From: Pisolithus tinctorius
Taxonomy: Eukaryota > Basidiomycota > Agaricomycetes > Boletales > Pisolithaceae
NCBI GenBank assembly: GCA_024663395.1
Contig: JANFAH010000031.1
Location: 62,001-126,000, forward strand
Length of the DNA stretch: 64,000 nucleotides
Direction: 5' to 3'
In this document: positions 1 to 12,237 of the stretch, one piece after another
Numbering within the stretch: position 1 is the first letter of the stretch
How the letters are laid out: every line of letters begins with the position of its first letter
Program-made: the position numbers and the translations under genes
Notes under the pieces: generated by a model
Told to the model about the DNA's origin: nothing
Seen by the model: only the letters and a program-made list of their open reading frames with translations
Databases searched by the model: none

Positions 1-942
1 TGAAGAACCCACCTCATTGGCATATCTCATGAGGTAAGTAAGGAAATATACAACTTGATATGAATAGCTCACCATCAATAGCCTATTGATGATGAAGAGT
101 TCTGATCTACTGCTTCAGAACCTGAGGTATCACAAGCAAATAACAGAGATCCTGTATCAATGGCAGAGGTGATTGCCAAGGGGGTTGAAGCTGCACTTTG
201 GAAAGTACTTGGTGATGGTGCTATCATATGCCATGAACAGGGCAGTCATGGCAGTCACCTCAAAAACAAAAGGAAGTGGATAAAGAAGTGGAGATAGAGA
301 AGGCTACAGAGCCATGAGGTCATCATGATCTTATACTGGTAAGTGACATATTGCTCATTCTGTTCATGTGCTAAACCAGCTGTGATAGAGTGAAGTCCAT
401 CACTTCTTCAAGGAAAAACTCAAAAACTCAAAATAAGTCAGGACCATGAATTTATTTTGAACAAAATGCCCCCCCCCCCAATGATGTCCATGCATATGAA
501 CACAAAGACAGTCCACCACCTGACACATACTCACCAACTTTTGACCTCACACAGGGCTATTCCTTGCCATGGAATTCTTTCATCATTGACCACCTTCTCA
601 ACAGATTTCAGAGATGAGGTAATGAAGAACACTGGCCTGTAATGAAGTCCAATGATTACATGTTGGAAATCCTACATGAACACTACAAACATCTATGATG
701 CATGACATGGTGGAAAGCTCAGCCATGTATTATGACAAAGGGCACAGTAGAAACTTCTGCTGAGATTGAAGAATGCTTGGTAATGGAACAAACCTGGGTA
801 CTCAAAGAGAGCAGACAGACCACTTGACAACAAAATGTAGGGCATTAATTTTGCTGTTTCATACTGGTAACTCAACCTGTTTTAGAAATATCAATGTCAA
901 TGTGCTGTTCTTGAACATATCATTGCTCTCAAGAAAGACTCC

Positions 943-1335
943 ATGAATGGCAAAGGTGATCTCCATACTTGGCAATGGCTCCTGCAGCTGATCCACACAC
1001 TGGGCAAGCATGGGATGAGTTCCAAGGACAGCAACATTGACAATAATGTCATGACTATCCTCCAAGTTAAGAATATGGCATGGCAACACCATGTTGAACA
1101 GGAACTTGATATTATTGACCTCCAGAGACTTATCAACAATGTTGTTTTTGCACCCCAAGGATCAAAGTCTATTGAGAGGATTCATGCACCTGGAAACCCC
1201 CAAACTTTGTGCACTCCAGTCCTACCACAGTCTATCTATGATTCCATTTGGCTTGCTGGGCTTAGTCACTGTGAACAGGACTGCTTGAAAGTATCAGAGG
1301 AACCATTTCCATGGATGGAGATAGCCATTGCCTGA
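943..1335 (+). pseudogene. relic of a multicopy Agaricomycete hypothetical protein
   Basis: The 130-codon open frame has the look of a conserved protein: an HTWQWLLQLI stretch, then GMSS, then an LDIIDLQRL stretch followed by FAPQGSK. From memory, an ORF with this order (W-rich helix, GMSS, DIID, PQGSKP) is common and multicopy in Agaricomycetes, with no known function. No start or splice context supports a live gene. Upstream frames (about 440-700) hold further fragments without continuity. CpG-free composition supports long decay. The family assignment is from recollection of pattern only. Confidence 0.4.
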
Positions 1336-3113
1336 TACCAGATACCCAATGTGGTGTATGTACACACAAATAGATACTAAGAACATCTACATGAAAATGG
1401 ATGATCACACTGGGTGATTGTTGTGTGACCACAGGGCAATCATTGGGTGATGAACAGGTGACTGTCAGGTGATTAGTACAGGCCATGGCAAAACTTCAAG
1501 TGTAGGCATGTGTAGGAACACTAATTCTAGACTTGAAGTAAAACTTGCTACTGGAATTTTGGCTGTACTTCATGTATTGTCAGTTATGCAAATTAGGACA
1601 GAACTTAAAGTTTCACTCTGTGCTGTACATGTTGACATAACTTCCTATCTTGGACAACATCTGCTAATCAACCATACTTATTGTTTACACAATGATTAGA
1701 TGTTTGCTCTGACTTCAAACCTGAGCAAACATGTAGAAAAGGATCTAAACTTCAAGTATGGATTTTCTTCAGTATGCCATCACAAACTCTAAGTGTGAGA
1801 TTGACATATTGTGTTACATATAACAGGGTACTATATAGTGGAAAACTCACTGTATTATTTTCTTGTTGACAAATCATTCAGTAGACCACTGGGGAGCATC
1901 TTATAGCATTTTATGTGTTCCCAAGGACTACATCCCTTGTGTAGCATAAAGTTCCAAAATCATCCCAATGAGCTGTCATTTTCATTTAGGTATTCTGTCA
2001 CCAATTGTTATCCAAATATTATGTAATATGGCTTGTGAGAAAGCCATGACCAGCTGCTTTGATCCATCCAAAAACACCTTGGACTAGATGATGATAGTTC
2101 ACAGTCTGCACTGTGATTAATGAAAAACCTGCAAACATTGGGACAATTTTGTGAGCCACTGTATGGGGTGGTTGCTCAGTGTGTAGACATGATGATGGAT
2201 GGAAGTTGAGGGAGAACAGCACAACCAACTCACCTTTTAAAACCCTGAGTAACATGTGTCTTCTGCCAATAACTGCCAACCTCATGAACCTTTAGGCAGG
2301 TCTTGAGGGCTCAACCCTAAGAGGCAGATACTGTCATATGTCAAACAAGTCAGCACCCTGGTCCTTGACAGTGGAATGCTGATACTGGACTGACTGTTGA
2401 TGGTAGTTAGGTTTCCTTCTTATCTTTTCAGTTAGACATTTGCACTGTCCTCACTTGTGCTGAGGCAGTGTCAGTCATTCAGTCCTTGGCCTTAGCCAGT
2501 ATGAAGTATTACATAACCTTTAGTACATTCTTCTGCATTGCTATGTAGTCATCTGCCAGTAAATCTGGTCTTCAGGTTCCCAGCCCTTGGTATATACATA
2601 AGTCTTCACTACCCCTGTACTTAGTCCTCAGTCTGAATATCAAATTAGTCTTCCCTTGAACCCTTGGCTTAGATTTGAGTTGACTCTCAGCTTTCACATC
2701 TGACCCCCTTGGCTTTCACCTTTGACTTCAACCCAGCTTGCACAAGAGTCTAGCACACAAGCTAGACTAAGGGTTGTCACACCTCAGTCTTCAGTCTTCA
2801 GTCCCCTTGACCTGTCTCAGACTTAACATGCTGCTAGTGTACTGCCACCAGAAGTGACCATAGAATTATGATGTCATAATGAAAGTTGTAGCTTGTAATT
2901 ATGGGAATATACTTGTCTTCTCCAGGAGTGGAAAAATGCATGAGAAAAATGCAAAATACTTGAAAAATCTGAATCTTTACACACAATATGTCACTGGATT
3001 GTGATGACATCATAAGCCAAATTGCAGGCCCTGATGATAGAATCACAGTGGTATGCTTTCTTCATCATGATTCACAAAAAAATTGGCAAGATACAGACAG
3101 AAGAAGTGCAGTG

Positions 3114-3226
3114 TATTAGGATTAGGGTGAGATTAGCAATGGATTAGGATTAGACTTAGATGAGGTTAGGTTTGGGTTAGAGTTGGACTGGCATAAGGTT
3201 AAGATAGGATAGGTTGAGGTTGGGAA
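3114..3226 (+). repeat. degenerate TTAGG-rich array
   Basis: TTAGG or GATTAGG units recur irregularly (for example ATTAGGATTAGGG near 3115-3127 and GGATTAGGATTAG near 3141), then GGTTAGG and GGGTTAG. It resembles a decayed TTAGGG-type telomeric array, but units are not in perfect register, so chance or a simple-repeat origin is possible. Confidence 0.35.
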
Positions 3227-4017
3227 GTGATAACTAGTATTATTTTTGTATGGTTTGGTTAGTGTTCTGATTACCAATGGTTAGTATTTTGTTCTATAGT
3301 GGACTACCAAATGTGTGGATTCCAATGGAATTGCTGTGAGACTAGTGAACTCCAGAATGTTGTGTAGTGCAGTACCATACTGTGCTGTGGCATGAATACT
3401 GTAGGGCTGGGACACTCTGGGGACTCTGGGGTACTGTAAGGTACTGTGACAGCATTGCAATATGTGTAGGAAGCTGACACCCCTCTAGCAATTTTTTTGG
3501 GGATTGCTGATATGGCAGTACAGTGGTTAACCATAGTACATCAGCAATCTGATAATTTCTTCAGATCATCAAATCATCAGATATGATTTCAGAGCTTCAG
3601 AAAAATTGCCAAGTTACTGATGCAGTCAGTGGTAAATAAGAGAATTGTGTGGGGGCCAACATGGCCAGTGTGCCAAAGTATGTAGAAAAAGTACCAGGGG
3701 GAGCAATCCCTGAAGCCAATGGTATGGTCACTTGAATTGACAAGGCTCTCACCAACTTTAGGAGTAGCCTAGAAGCTGGCAGAATGGCATCCTGCTTTAT
3801 GAACATGTATACAGGATGGTTATTATTTGGCAAGATTACCAATGCAGAACTTCTGCATGCAGTGCATGACAACATTGTACATCATATCTGCCACTGTAAG
3901 CAAGTATTAATTTCCTGGTGTAAAATTTAGAGGAATGTGACTATGATCTTAATTGTCCAAAGCATTGATTGTTCACAGTAGAAAAGTAGAAGGATATACA
4001 TGGATAGTAAGCAAAGA

Positions 4018-7000
4018 CTAATTCTCAATAGACCTGAAACATTGATGCCACTTGGTGCCATGAACCATTTGACTCAAATTTAATTCTACACAGCATCCAA
4101 TGGGGATGACTGCAGTGTTCCACATAGAGTAAAAGGGCACCCTGAGTGATACAGGTATCCACAGCAGCAACCTTCCATTAGGGCCTTTCAACCAGCCATC
4201 ATTGTGAAGTTTCACAGGTTCATCCCTACCAGCATGTGCATCCTGGAGACAATCAAGCAGTTGCCCAGCATCATGCAATGCATGAGAAGACATGGAGGAA
4301 AAATATATTGAGTATGCTTATTGGTGTGAGTATAACTGAGATCCATAAGATATGGGAAATACTCACCATTTTCAGGGGAAGGCAAGGGACATGCACACTT
4401 TGGATTGTTTGCAGGTGGCCCAGATGTGTCTTGGTTGCAAATCATTTCTTCATAACTCTCAGCATCCCAAACCCTCACACTCTTGTCATTTGAGCCTGAG
4501 ACAATCCTCTTCCCATCAGGGGAGAATGCCACTGATGTGACATAATGTGTATGACCCTCCAGAGGGCTGCCATCCTGCACAGCTCTCTCAGCATCCCAAA
4601 CCCTCACAGTCTTGTCTTCTGAGCCTGAGACAATCCTCTTCCCATCAGGGGAGAATGCCACTGATCTGACATGATGTGTATGACCCTCCAGAGGGCTGCC
4701 AACCTGCACACCTCTCTCAGCATCCCAAACCCTCACAGTCTTGTCTTCTGAGCCTGAGACAATCCTCTTCCCATCAGGGGAGAATGCCACTGATGTGACA
4801 TAATCTGTATGACCCTCCAGAGGGCTGCCAACCTGCACACCTCTCTCAGCATCCCAAACCCTCACAGTCTTGTCTTCTGAGCCTGAGACAATCCTCTTCC
4901 CATCAGGGGAGAATGCCACTGATCTGACATAACATGTATGACCCTCCAGAGGGCTGCCAACCTGCACACCTCTCTCAGCATCCCAAACCCTCACAGTCTT
5001 GTCTTCTGAGCCTGAGACAATCCTCTTCCCACCAGGGGAGAATGCCACTGATGTGACATAATCTGTATGACCCTCTAGAATCAGCTGAACAGAAGGCCAC
5101 TCCCTGAACCCTCCTGCAAAAACCTCTGCTAGACAATGGAATTTTGGCTTGAGCACTGATGATAGCAAGCTGTTTGATGGACAAAATGCAAGTGCAGAGA
5201 TGTAGACATGCATTGCACTCTGTGAGATTGCATTGGAAAAGTTCCAAATGAACTGTATCCCATCTTGTGCCAATGCTAATGTATCCTCAGACCCACTTTG
5301 GCCCTTTCATAGGTCTCAGATGATGTTACCCATAAATTATGGAATACTCACTTGTAGCCACTTTGCAGTACATGCAAGAGCATCTGCAGCATTTCCAACC
5401 AACCCAAGCAGACTCATGGCCTCAAGCCAGAACAGAAATTTCTCACTTCCAATCACAGCTTTCACCATTGTCGCCAGCTTGCAGTCAAAAGCAGTCCTCC
5501 ATAGATGTTTTGCCCAGAATTGACAGGAATACGATAGATGGGGCAAGATGTTTTCGGCAATCCTCTCCGGTAAATCAGGAAAGTCAGCATTGCTGAAGTA
5601 GGAACTCTCCAGTCCACAGATGTTGAATTTAAGATCGCTGCGAAGAATTCGCAATGATGCAAAGGACTGGTCATACGAGTCAGATATGTCAACGAAGTAG
5701 GCGCCACTCCGCGAACGGTCGGTTAGGAAGTCATAGAATGATGCATGAAGAGGGCGAACAGGAGTTGAATGGTCACTGATACCACTGAGTACCGGAGCCA
5801 AGAACTCCAAGATGACAGAAATGTCATAGCTATCATCCTCGCCTGGGAAGTGCGTTCGGATCAGATTCAACGTCTTCATCGGCAGAGGTTCCATGACCGT
5901 CAAAACCTGTCGCATCACCGAACGAAATCGGGAAAGGGGCACCGGCGATGTGGGTACACCACTCTCCAGGATTGAGATGTATGTTGCATCCAGAAGTGTC
6001 TTCCCCTCTCCATATTGCAAAGTCACCACATTGTCAAAGCGCTCCTTCACTGTATGTCCAGCTCTCCTTGGCCTGACAAATTCACAGGCCAGACGCGCCC
6101 ATTCGAATAACCCATTCGCCTTCTCAGCAATCTGATTTATCTCAGTGGATCCGATGCCTTCGAGGTGGCCAATTTCTTTCGTAACGAATAGACGGATGTC
6201 ACGTTCTGCGGATTCCAAAGGAACGTCATCCAGACAGGTTTTTAGCGCATGCCGTGAATTTCCCAGCACGTACTCGATGTCTGGTAATGCTCTGGACGTC
6301 AAGAGAATGCGGAAATTGGCAGGCAAACTGGCAGCCTCGGTCGACGTGAGGAGTGACAAAATGTGTCTTCTTGACTCGTCTGCCCCACTTTCGTCCAGGG
6401 CATCGATCACCACAACCACGTTCCCAACTATCGCTCCCTTGGCCTTCGACAGCGGTTCCAAGATGAGCCGCTGCCATTGCTGCGCCACGTCAGGGGTAGC
6501 CTTGAGAGTGTGATCCTCCGCAAGAGTAGAGGCCAATGCTCGTCGAAACGCAGGGTCACGTCCAGCCAGATCGCGCGCGATGGTAGTGAACATCTTCTCT
6601 TCGCGGTGCTCGGATTGTCGGTCACGGACGAAGCAGAAGCAAGACCCAATTGCCCCCACCTCCTTGACCCACGATGCAATTGTATGGGCAATAGCGGACT
6701 TCCCCCTCCCAGCCTGACCATGAAGCCACAAGATGCGGGGCACGTCGACGTCACGACTGGTAATCCAACCAATAATCTGCTGTAAAATCTCGGTCCTCGT
6801 ACCATCAAGGCATCTCTTGGTCGTGTTCAGGCCAGCCCCGCCCGCGTAAGCCATGCCATCAAGGTTCAAATCCTCGAATACGCGAGTCACGTTGATGTGA
6901 ATGTTCCGGATCGTGCGGTCGCGGTACTGCTGCATCAAGTCATCTAGGGTTTTGATGTGGCCATCGGCAATGGCCTGCGTTTCAGATAAAATATTTTTCC

Positions 7001-7872
7001 CCATTCTTTCCCCTGAGGACGTACGTATCGCATCAACACATTGAGACCATATAAAAATAAGACGTACAGAAGCTCTTCGTTTCGGAATAGTCTTTGATGA
7101 ATTGTGCAGAGTCACTTATCACCCGCGCGATCATTGCAAGGGTATCCTTCATGTTTTCGATATTCTTTATGGTGTCATCTTCCGCAAGGAATTCATAGGT
7201 ATTCCTGATTTTATTCAGCAGACTGGATACTGCTGCATCTCGATTCACTTGGCTGATGAGCAACTATGGACGATGTGAGATAAGGAAAGTCCATCGAAGT
7301 GTGAACGTACATTGGAAGCAGCGGACAAGATTCCCAGCGCAATCTTGGCATAGGGGTGAACCTGGCGAACCCCATGCGGTGAACGTATCGGATGCAAATA
7401 TAAAACACGTACGTTGGAAAGAGTAGTAACGATTTCATTGAAAACTTTGAAAGGTTTGAGATACGTATCGCTGAAGTTTTCGATTTCCGTGAATTGGGTA
7501 TTGGCGTCGTCGATGACACTGATGACACTACATCCGATGCGAGAAATAGGATTAATGTCATCGAATGCTTTCACCGCGGCTTCGACATCTTGTCCAACCG
7601 CAGCTGATGCGGGTGGTGACTGTGTCTCGTCGGCTGGCCTTTGGGTCTGTCCAAAGGGGATCAGCCAGGCTCATAGCATGAGGAGGAGGTTACAGATGAC
7701 GTACGTCCTCTGTTCCGGGCGCTGGTGATTGTTCCATTTGTTCCTGAGGACCCACATCGGTGTTTGTATGAGCCCTCTCCGTCGCAGTGGTTTGATGACT
7801 TTGGATCTTCCGATGGAAGAAGCGCTTGATCTTGGCAAGCCCCCCCTTGGGTACGCTGCTCGCAGTTTCCAT
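4018..7872 (-). CDS. NACHT-WD40 NLR-like protein
   Basis: This is a STAND-class NTPase of the fungal NLR type, a cytoplasmic sensor family linked to non-self recognition and programmed cell death. Exons on the minus strand: 7872-7705, 7646-7413, 7361-7311, 7263-7068, 7012-5352, 5303-4367, 4316-4018 (about 1181 aa). Introns 1-4 all begin GTACGT. The N-terminal helical region (about 57-216) precedes a NACHT domain with Walker A GQAGRGKS (about 315-322) and Walker B VVVVIDALDE (about 415-424). Five near-identical 43-residue WD40 repeats (about 845-1065) and a short C-terminal cap follow. An upstream ATG at 8048 opens a plausible N-terminus in another frame; an in-frame TAG near 7976 separates them, so either the start is 7872 or the 5' end is broken. 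The splice of the last intron (4366-4317) is the least certain. The 3' exons lie in CpG-free DNA. Confidence 0.85.
4459..5085 (-). repeat. 129-bp tandem repeats encoding WD40 blades
   Basis: The 10-mer gcatcccaaa recurs at 4462, 4591, 4720, 4849 and 4978, exactly 129 bp apart, so each unit encodes 43 residues. Units differ at only a few codons, mainly just after EGHT (DY, CY, HH, HY) and at V/R before SVAF. Such homogenised repeats are known in fungal NLRs and point to ongoing unequal exchange with selection on the variable blade-surface positions. Confidence 0.9.
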
Positions 7873-8048
7873 ATCAAGGGTAGGATCCTCTGGCGGAGCC
7901 CGAGAGGGGCCTTGAGGCTGATCCCCAAAATCAACATGCCATCTCCTGGCAAAGACAATATGCGTACCGTCAGATGGCTAGGCGCTGAACCGGGCGGCTT
8001 TCCAAAATCCAAGAGACGACGATGTTTCTTCGACTGCATGCGTGCCAT

Positions 8049-9719
8049 TGAAAAGGTGTTTCGTGTACGGTTTGTGAGTTCTGTTCGACGTCGAGGATGC
8101 GAGACGTGGAAAAGGTGAGGCTGAATGTATTATGTAAGCAAGATGTGCCCAATTACCAAACCTGTTGTGTTAGCGGTCGATATCTTCCAGCTCGACATCG
8201 CCCACTCCGATACGCAGACGTGCCAGTCGGCAGCCGTGGTTGCCATATTCATGTCGGTGGTTTGTACTGTCGGGTATTACCCACAGGCACTTGCCGACTT
8301 ACCTGCCTCCATCGCCAAGTGCAATCAGTCAGCGAAAGTCTACTACTGTACTACACTTGGACAAGCGTCATCGGAAGGCTCCTCCTCCCAACCCCCCCAC
8401 CAGTAAACTGTTCTACCATGTACGCGCATGAGGTGCGATGCAGGAGGGGTGCGTAGATCGACAATTTCTTTGGCGCTCATTGCCGCTCATCCCCCAATTG
8501 TTCTCGGTTGTATTTTCGACAATGGGGAGTCAGCCGTAGGCAAGCAAGGCCAGGGGCACACCTATATTGCCTGACTACATGCGAGTCGGTGCTTCAGTGC
8601 ACAAGAATGCTCCGCGCTCAACTTGTTTGCCTGCTCGGCCTCAGACAGTCTTAGTGAACCACAAGTCGCACTCGTCCACAACACTGCATGCTACCTTGCT
8701 CTGAAACAGTTCCAGAGGCCGGAACCAAATCGGTATTCGTTCGTTGAGGGGCCACTGTCATGATTCACGAACGTTGTGAACGCGTGCATACCTCCGACTT
8801 CGATCACAGATGTGCCGCTATCTGCGAGATATGAACATGAAACTACTGGGCCTTTTTTTCTCTCTTTACTACGAGGGCGAGGAGTCCCCTACCCCCAGTA
8901 TTCGCCCTTATGGAGTAACTGGCTGGTAAGTACTAAGTCGATGACTGCGTTCGCTGGCGAATAACCAGAAGCATCCGCTAGTTGCTACATAACATATTCT
9001 AGAAACGGTGAGCTGACGCTATTACCCCTTCCTTGTCTTTGGTAACATCTAGCATGGGCGTCGCCGCTGACGGTGTGGACAGGCCAGATGTCTAGGCGGT
9101 ACAGCACTGTAGTCCGAGCGCTTGGCGGGACTTTCTGCGGTTTGTCAAGTCTAAAACTTGGCTGGTTCGCTGATCACACTTGACTCCCCCTCAACGTGAT
9201 CGTAGCAAAAGAGCAAAACTTGATATTCCACTTTCCAAGAGGCATCTCCGGAATACTTGAGTGATACATTGCAGGCATCTGTGCTACATCATACTAAATG
9301 GTACAGAACGCTATAGCTACAGTAAGTCGTAACGATCAGGTGCATATGGAAATGTCGTATGCAGAGTAAGATGAGCACACATCCATATGTGAAGAGATCG
9401 TTGAAAATTTAGCGTTCATAAAAATGGTATTTCCCCTTACCCCCCCATGATTTGAAGCCGTTGTCGACGTGATTGCGGTTTCATGTTGGATTCACCCAAG
9501 TTTGATCTGGGTGGTTCTTCCATACCTGCTGTCGATAGTTATCCTTCCTAGGGAAGGTCTTCTCGCAGGCACCCCCAGATCCAACCTTCAAGAAGCCACA
9601 TCAGCGCAGCCGCACACACACATACAGCGTCGAATGACTGTGAGCACCTTCGTCATTCGTGTACGTGCACCTTGATGCGCCCCTTTACATGCTCTCTACG
9701 CTTAAATGTCCCCGCGTAA
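8049..9719. other. intergenic, no supported gene
   Basis: CpG content is normal here. Only short overlapping open frames on both strands are present, none with splice-consistent continuation or a recognisable domain. It must contain the promoter of the NLR gene, but I see no convincing TATA box near 8100. Confidence 0.5.
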
Positions 9720-10120
9720 GCGGCATGTGGACGGAGTGGGTGGGTTGGATGGAGTGGGCGGGGTAGACTTAGCAAACAAGTTCTGCATCTGTGTGATCGC
9801 TGTCGGGAAGGATTGCAAGATGTCGGTGGGAACAAATGAGTATATGCGCCCTCGGCAGGGAACATGCTCGGATCGGGCACCACCTCCAGGCTTGGGGGCC
9901 AAAAGGCATCTATAAAACGCGGCGAGGGGCATTTGATTCTGTGTGGGGTGGACGAGTTCGACAGGTTCTGTGCCTGTATGCACGGCATTGGTCTGGATAG
10001 TCCAGGCATTGGTGTGAATGTAGGAGTATATGCGGTCGCGGCAGGCAACATTCCAGGATTAGCCATCGCTGACAAAGAGGGCCAAAAAGTATCTGGAAAA
10101 ACCAGCGAAGGGACCCTGGG
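9720..10120. repeat. diverged tandem duplication, about 186 bp per unit
   Basis: Two adjacent units align by eye: tatatgcgccctcggcaggg near 9840 matches tatatgcggtcgcggcaggc near 10026, and gccaaaaggcatct near 9898 matches gccaaaaagtatct near 10080. The upstream gttctg boxes near 9780 and 9965 keep the same offset. No frame is convincingly coding in both units. Confidence 0.55.
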
Positions 10121-10700
10121 ACCGACGGGTGACTAGCGATGAGACGAGTTAAAGGGGCCGCAAGCTCCGAGTGATGGTTGATGGAAGGAGTCTCTGCTGG
10201 TGGGTCGAAGCGCGTAGGCTGGGCAAGATCATGGCGCACAGCATACGGGACACAGAGCATCTGGGGTGCTCGGTTCGCACCTTCCAATAACGCGAAGACC
10301 AGCGACCCGTGTATCGAGATGCATGCCAGGGATGTGCAGGAGGGAATGATAAGCCCCTCGCAAATTGGAAGTCGATAGCTACCCAGTCATGTCAGCCACC
10401 TGGACTCCCATGCCCCACCATAAACAGCCTGTTGTTGCACTGTTGTATACATTGTGGAACACATAGTGTCAGGACTACAAGCAAGAGCGGGAGACAAACC
10501 TCGGAGTGGTGCGGCGAGAGGATGAGGGGGAGCGTTGGGGCCAAACTTGCTTGCTGACATCCGATCGCTCTGGTCCACTTCACTGCACACCGGCAGCTTC
10601 CACCGAAGTCAGCATCATTGCACCCGCTGTTCTATGCACGACGTAGTAGGCGAGATCACGATGATGCCAGTGTCCAAGTAACGCAACTCTTTTTTCTCTC

Positions 10701-11680
10701 TCCAGGACTATACACTCCTGCAGTATGACCAGGCCGGGCATCCCGACTTCCGGCCACTTCTAAGAGTCATACTTCGACACCCAGAATTCACCCATGAGCG
10801 GGCGTTAGAAACACTCGAGTAGGAAGGGGAAAATCAACAGCAGGCTCGGGCAAGGCTTCAACCAGACCCACTCCGGCTAACCTTCGACACAGGCAAAATG
10901 GTACCAACGGTACCGTGGATACGGCCCTCGGAGTACATGATCATTCGCCTTGAAGCTTTCAAACATGTTTCCTTACAGGTCTTTACACACGAGGGACTAA
11001 AAGGTGCGGCAGGGCTAGTGGACTCGAAACATGACAAGCCCGACAACGATCTCTCCTTCATCGAATTCTTGTTCGCAAAGAACTATTTCCTGGCCCAGCT
11101 CGAATTGACCAAGTGGCCTGCCAGGGTTATAGATGCCTTCCATCGATTCTTTTTCTACATAGAAACACACGAGCTATGACTGGAAGAAGAGTGTGGCGAA
11201 CGAGTCTTGTTACACTGCAAGTCGAGCTGGGGCTGACTGGCACAACTGCCCGCCTACGGAGCGTTTTGATATCGCGATCATCAATGACTCGCTGATCAAT
11301 GTGATACCAGATAACTGGATTTCAAGGGCAACAGACGAGGAATAGAACGGTGAGTGCTGTTTACATGTATTCCTATCAACGCTTAACATTAACCTGATCA
11401 CATGTTACTATCGATGTCCTGCGAACGTAATCTTTGCCTAAACCCACCTGCGTGCTTCCATACTCACATAAAGCAAATGAACCACCAGACTCGAAAGGGT
11501 CCCCAGGTCGAACAATACCTCAAGTTTCGGCAGGGGAAGAACCGGCGAACGCTACTCAATCCAGGTGATATGACGCGAGCGTGGACGCCCATCTCAAGAA
11601 GCTGGAAGATCTCGTGCGTAACCAGACCAAAAAATCTCAGCGGAGAGGTGCATGATTTGGCACAGGTCATCCAGCGCCCC
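10701..11680 (+). pseudogene. relic of an unnamed basidiomycete ORF
   Basis: A conserved-looking frame starts near 10701 (DYTLLQYDQ, then HPDFRPLLRV) and is broken by a TAG near 10818 before continuing through the open part at 10898-11179 (EYMIIRLEAF, FIEFLFAKNY). A one-base shift near 11177 moves the similarity to another frame (SYDWKK onward to INDSLINV), and a last coiled-coil-like piece (DAHLKKLEDLV) is near 11590. I recall similar multicopy ORFs near basidiomycete transposons but cannot name the family. Stop plus frameshifts make it a pseudogene. Confidence 0.5.
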
Positions 11681-12237
11681 CAACTTTCACCAGTGTGTGC
11701 AGCCCAATCCTAGACTAGTGACACAGCCCGCCTGGGACACCATATCACTGTGGCGACACACTCCCCGCTATGGTCACATACCTAACTCACTAACTAATAG
11801 CTTTCAACGCGCATACCCACCAGCTTACATCCACATTCACTATTCCGAATCACCCGTTTGTTGCTTAGAACCCTGAATCACATAGTCAATATAGAATTCA
11901 CCAAGTAACGTTATCTGTGACCTGTTTTATGCAATCTATTCGGACGCACCTTAGCCCTCTTTCCATTTTTACCTTTGACCATCACTAACCTGCTGTCTCG
12001 TTCTTGTGTCCGCATATGCCCTCTTCAATTGATAGGATCAAACCAATAGGTGTAAAAATTAATCACCTATGTACATAGATGGGGAATGCAAAGTAGTCCA
12101 TATGCTTCCGCTACGGACCCACGATCGACTGCAATACTACGCATTCCATGGATGGTAATAAAGATGGACCCCTATTCGATCTGCGATCGCTCGGCAACAC
12201 CTAGGGTAAGTAACGACAGCCGTGTCGAGGAAGGGGT
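11681..12237. other. intergenic upstream of the ZIP2-like gene
   Basis: No gene seen. A possible upstream exon with an ATG near 12152 and donor ggtaagt at 12205 exists, but I could not join it to the next exon in frame, so the gene is started at 12238. Confidence 0.4.

Larger units (their letters stand above)
1..4017. other. CpG-free decayed tract
   Basis: I read this stretch line by line and found no CG dinucleotide; the first CpG of the window is at 5472. TG and CA are abundant, as expected when methylated CpG decays to TpG/CpA. Apart from the relic ORF near 943 and a TTAGG-rich stretch near 3114 I see no gene. The tract is probably old repeat DNA that has lost every CpG, but I cannot name the original elements. 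Confidence 0.7.

Noticed and set aside
8125..8456. Overlapping plus-strand ORFs upstream of the NLR
   Set aside because: Two frames equally open, no conserved motif; likely chance.
9653..10136. Coding potential in the tandem duplication
   Set aside because: Frames are open on both strands in different units; none is conserved between the two copies.
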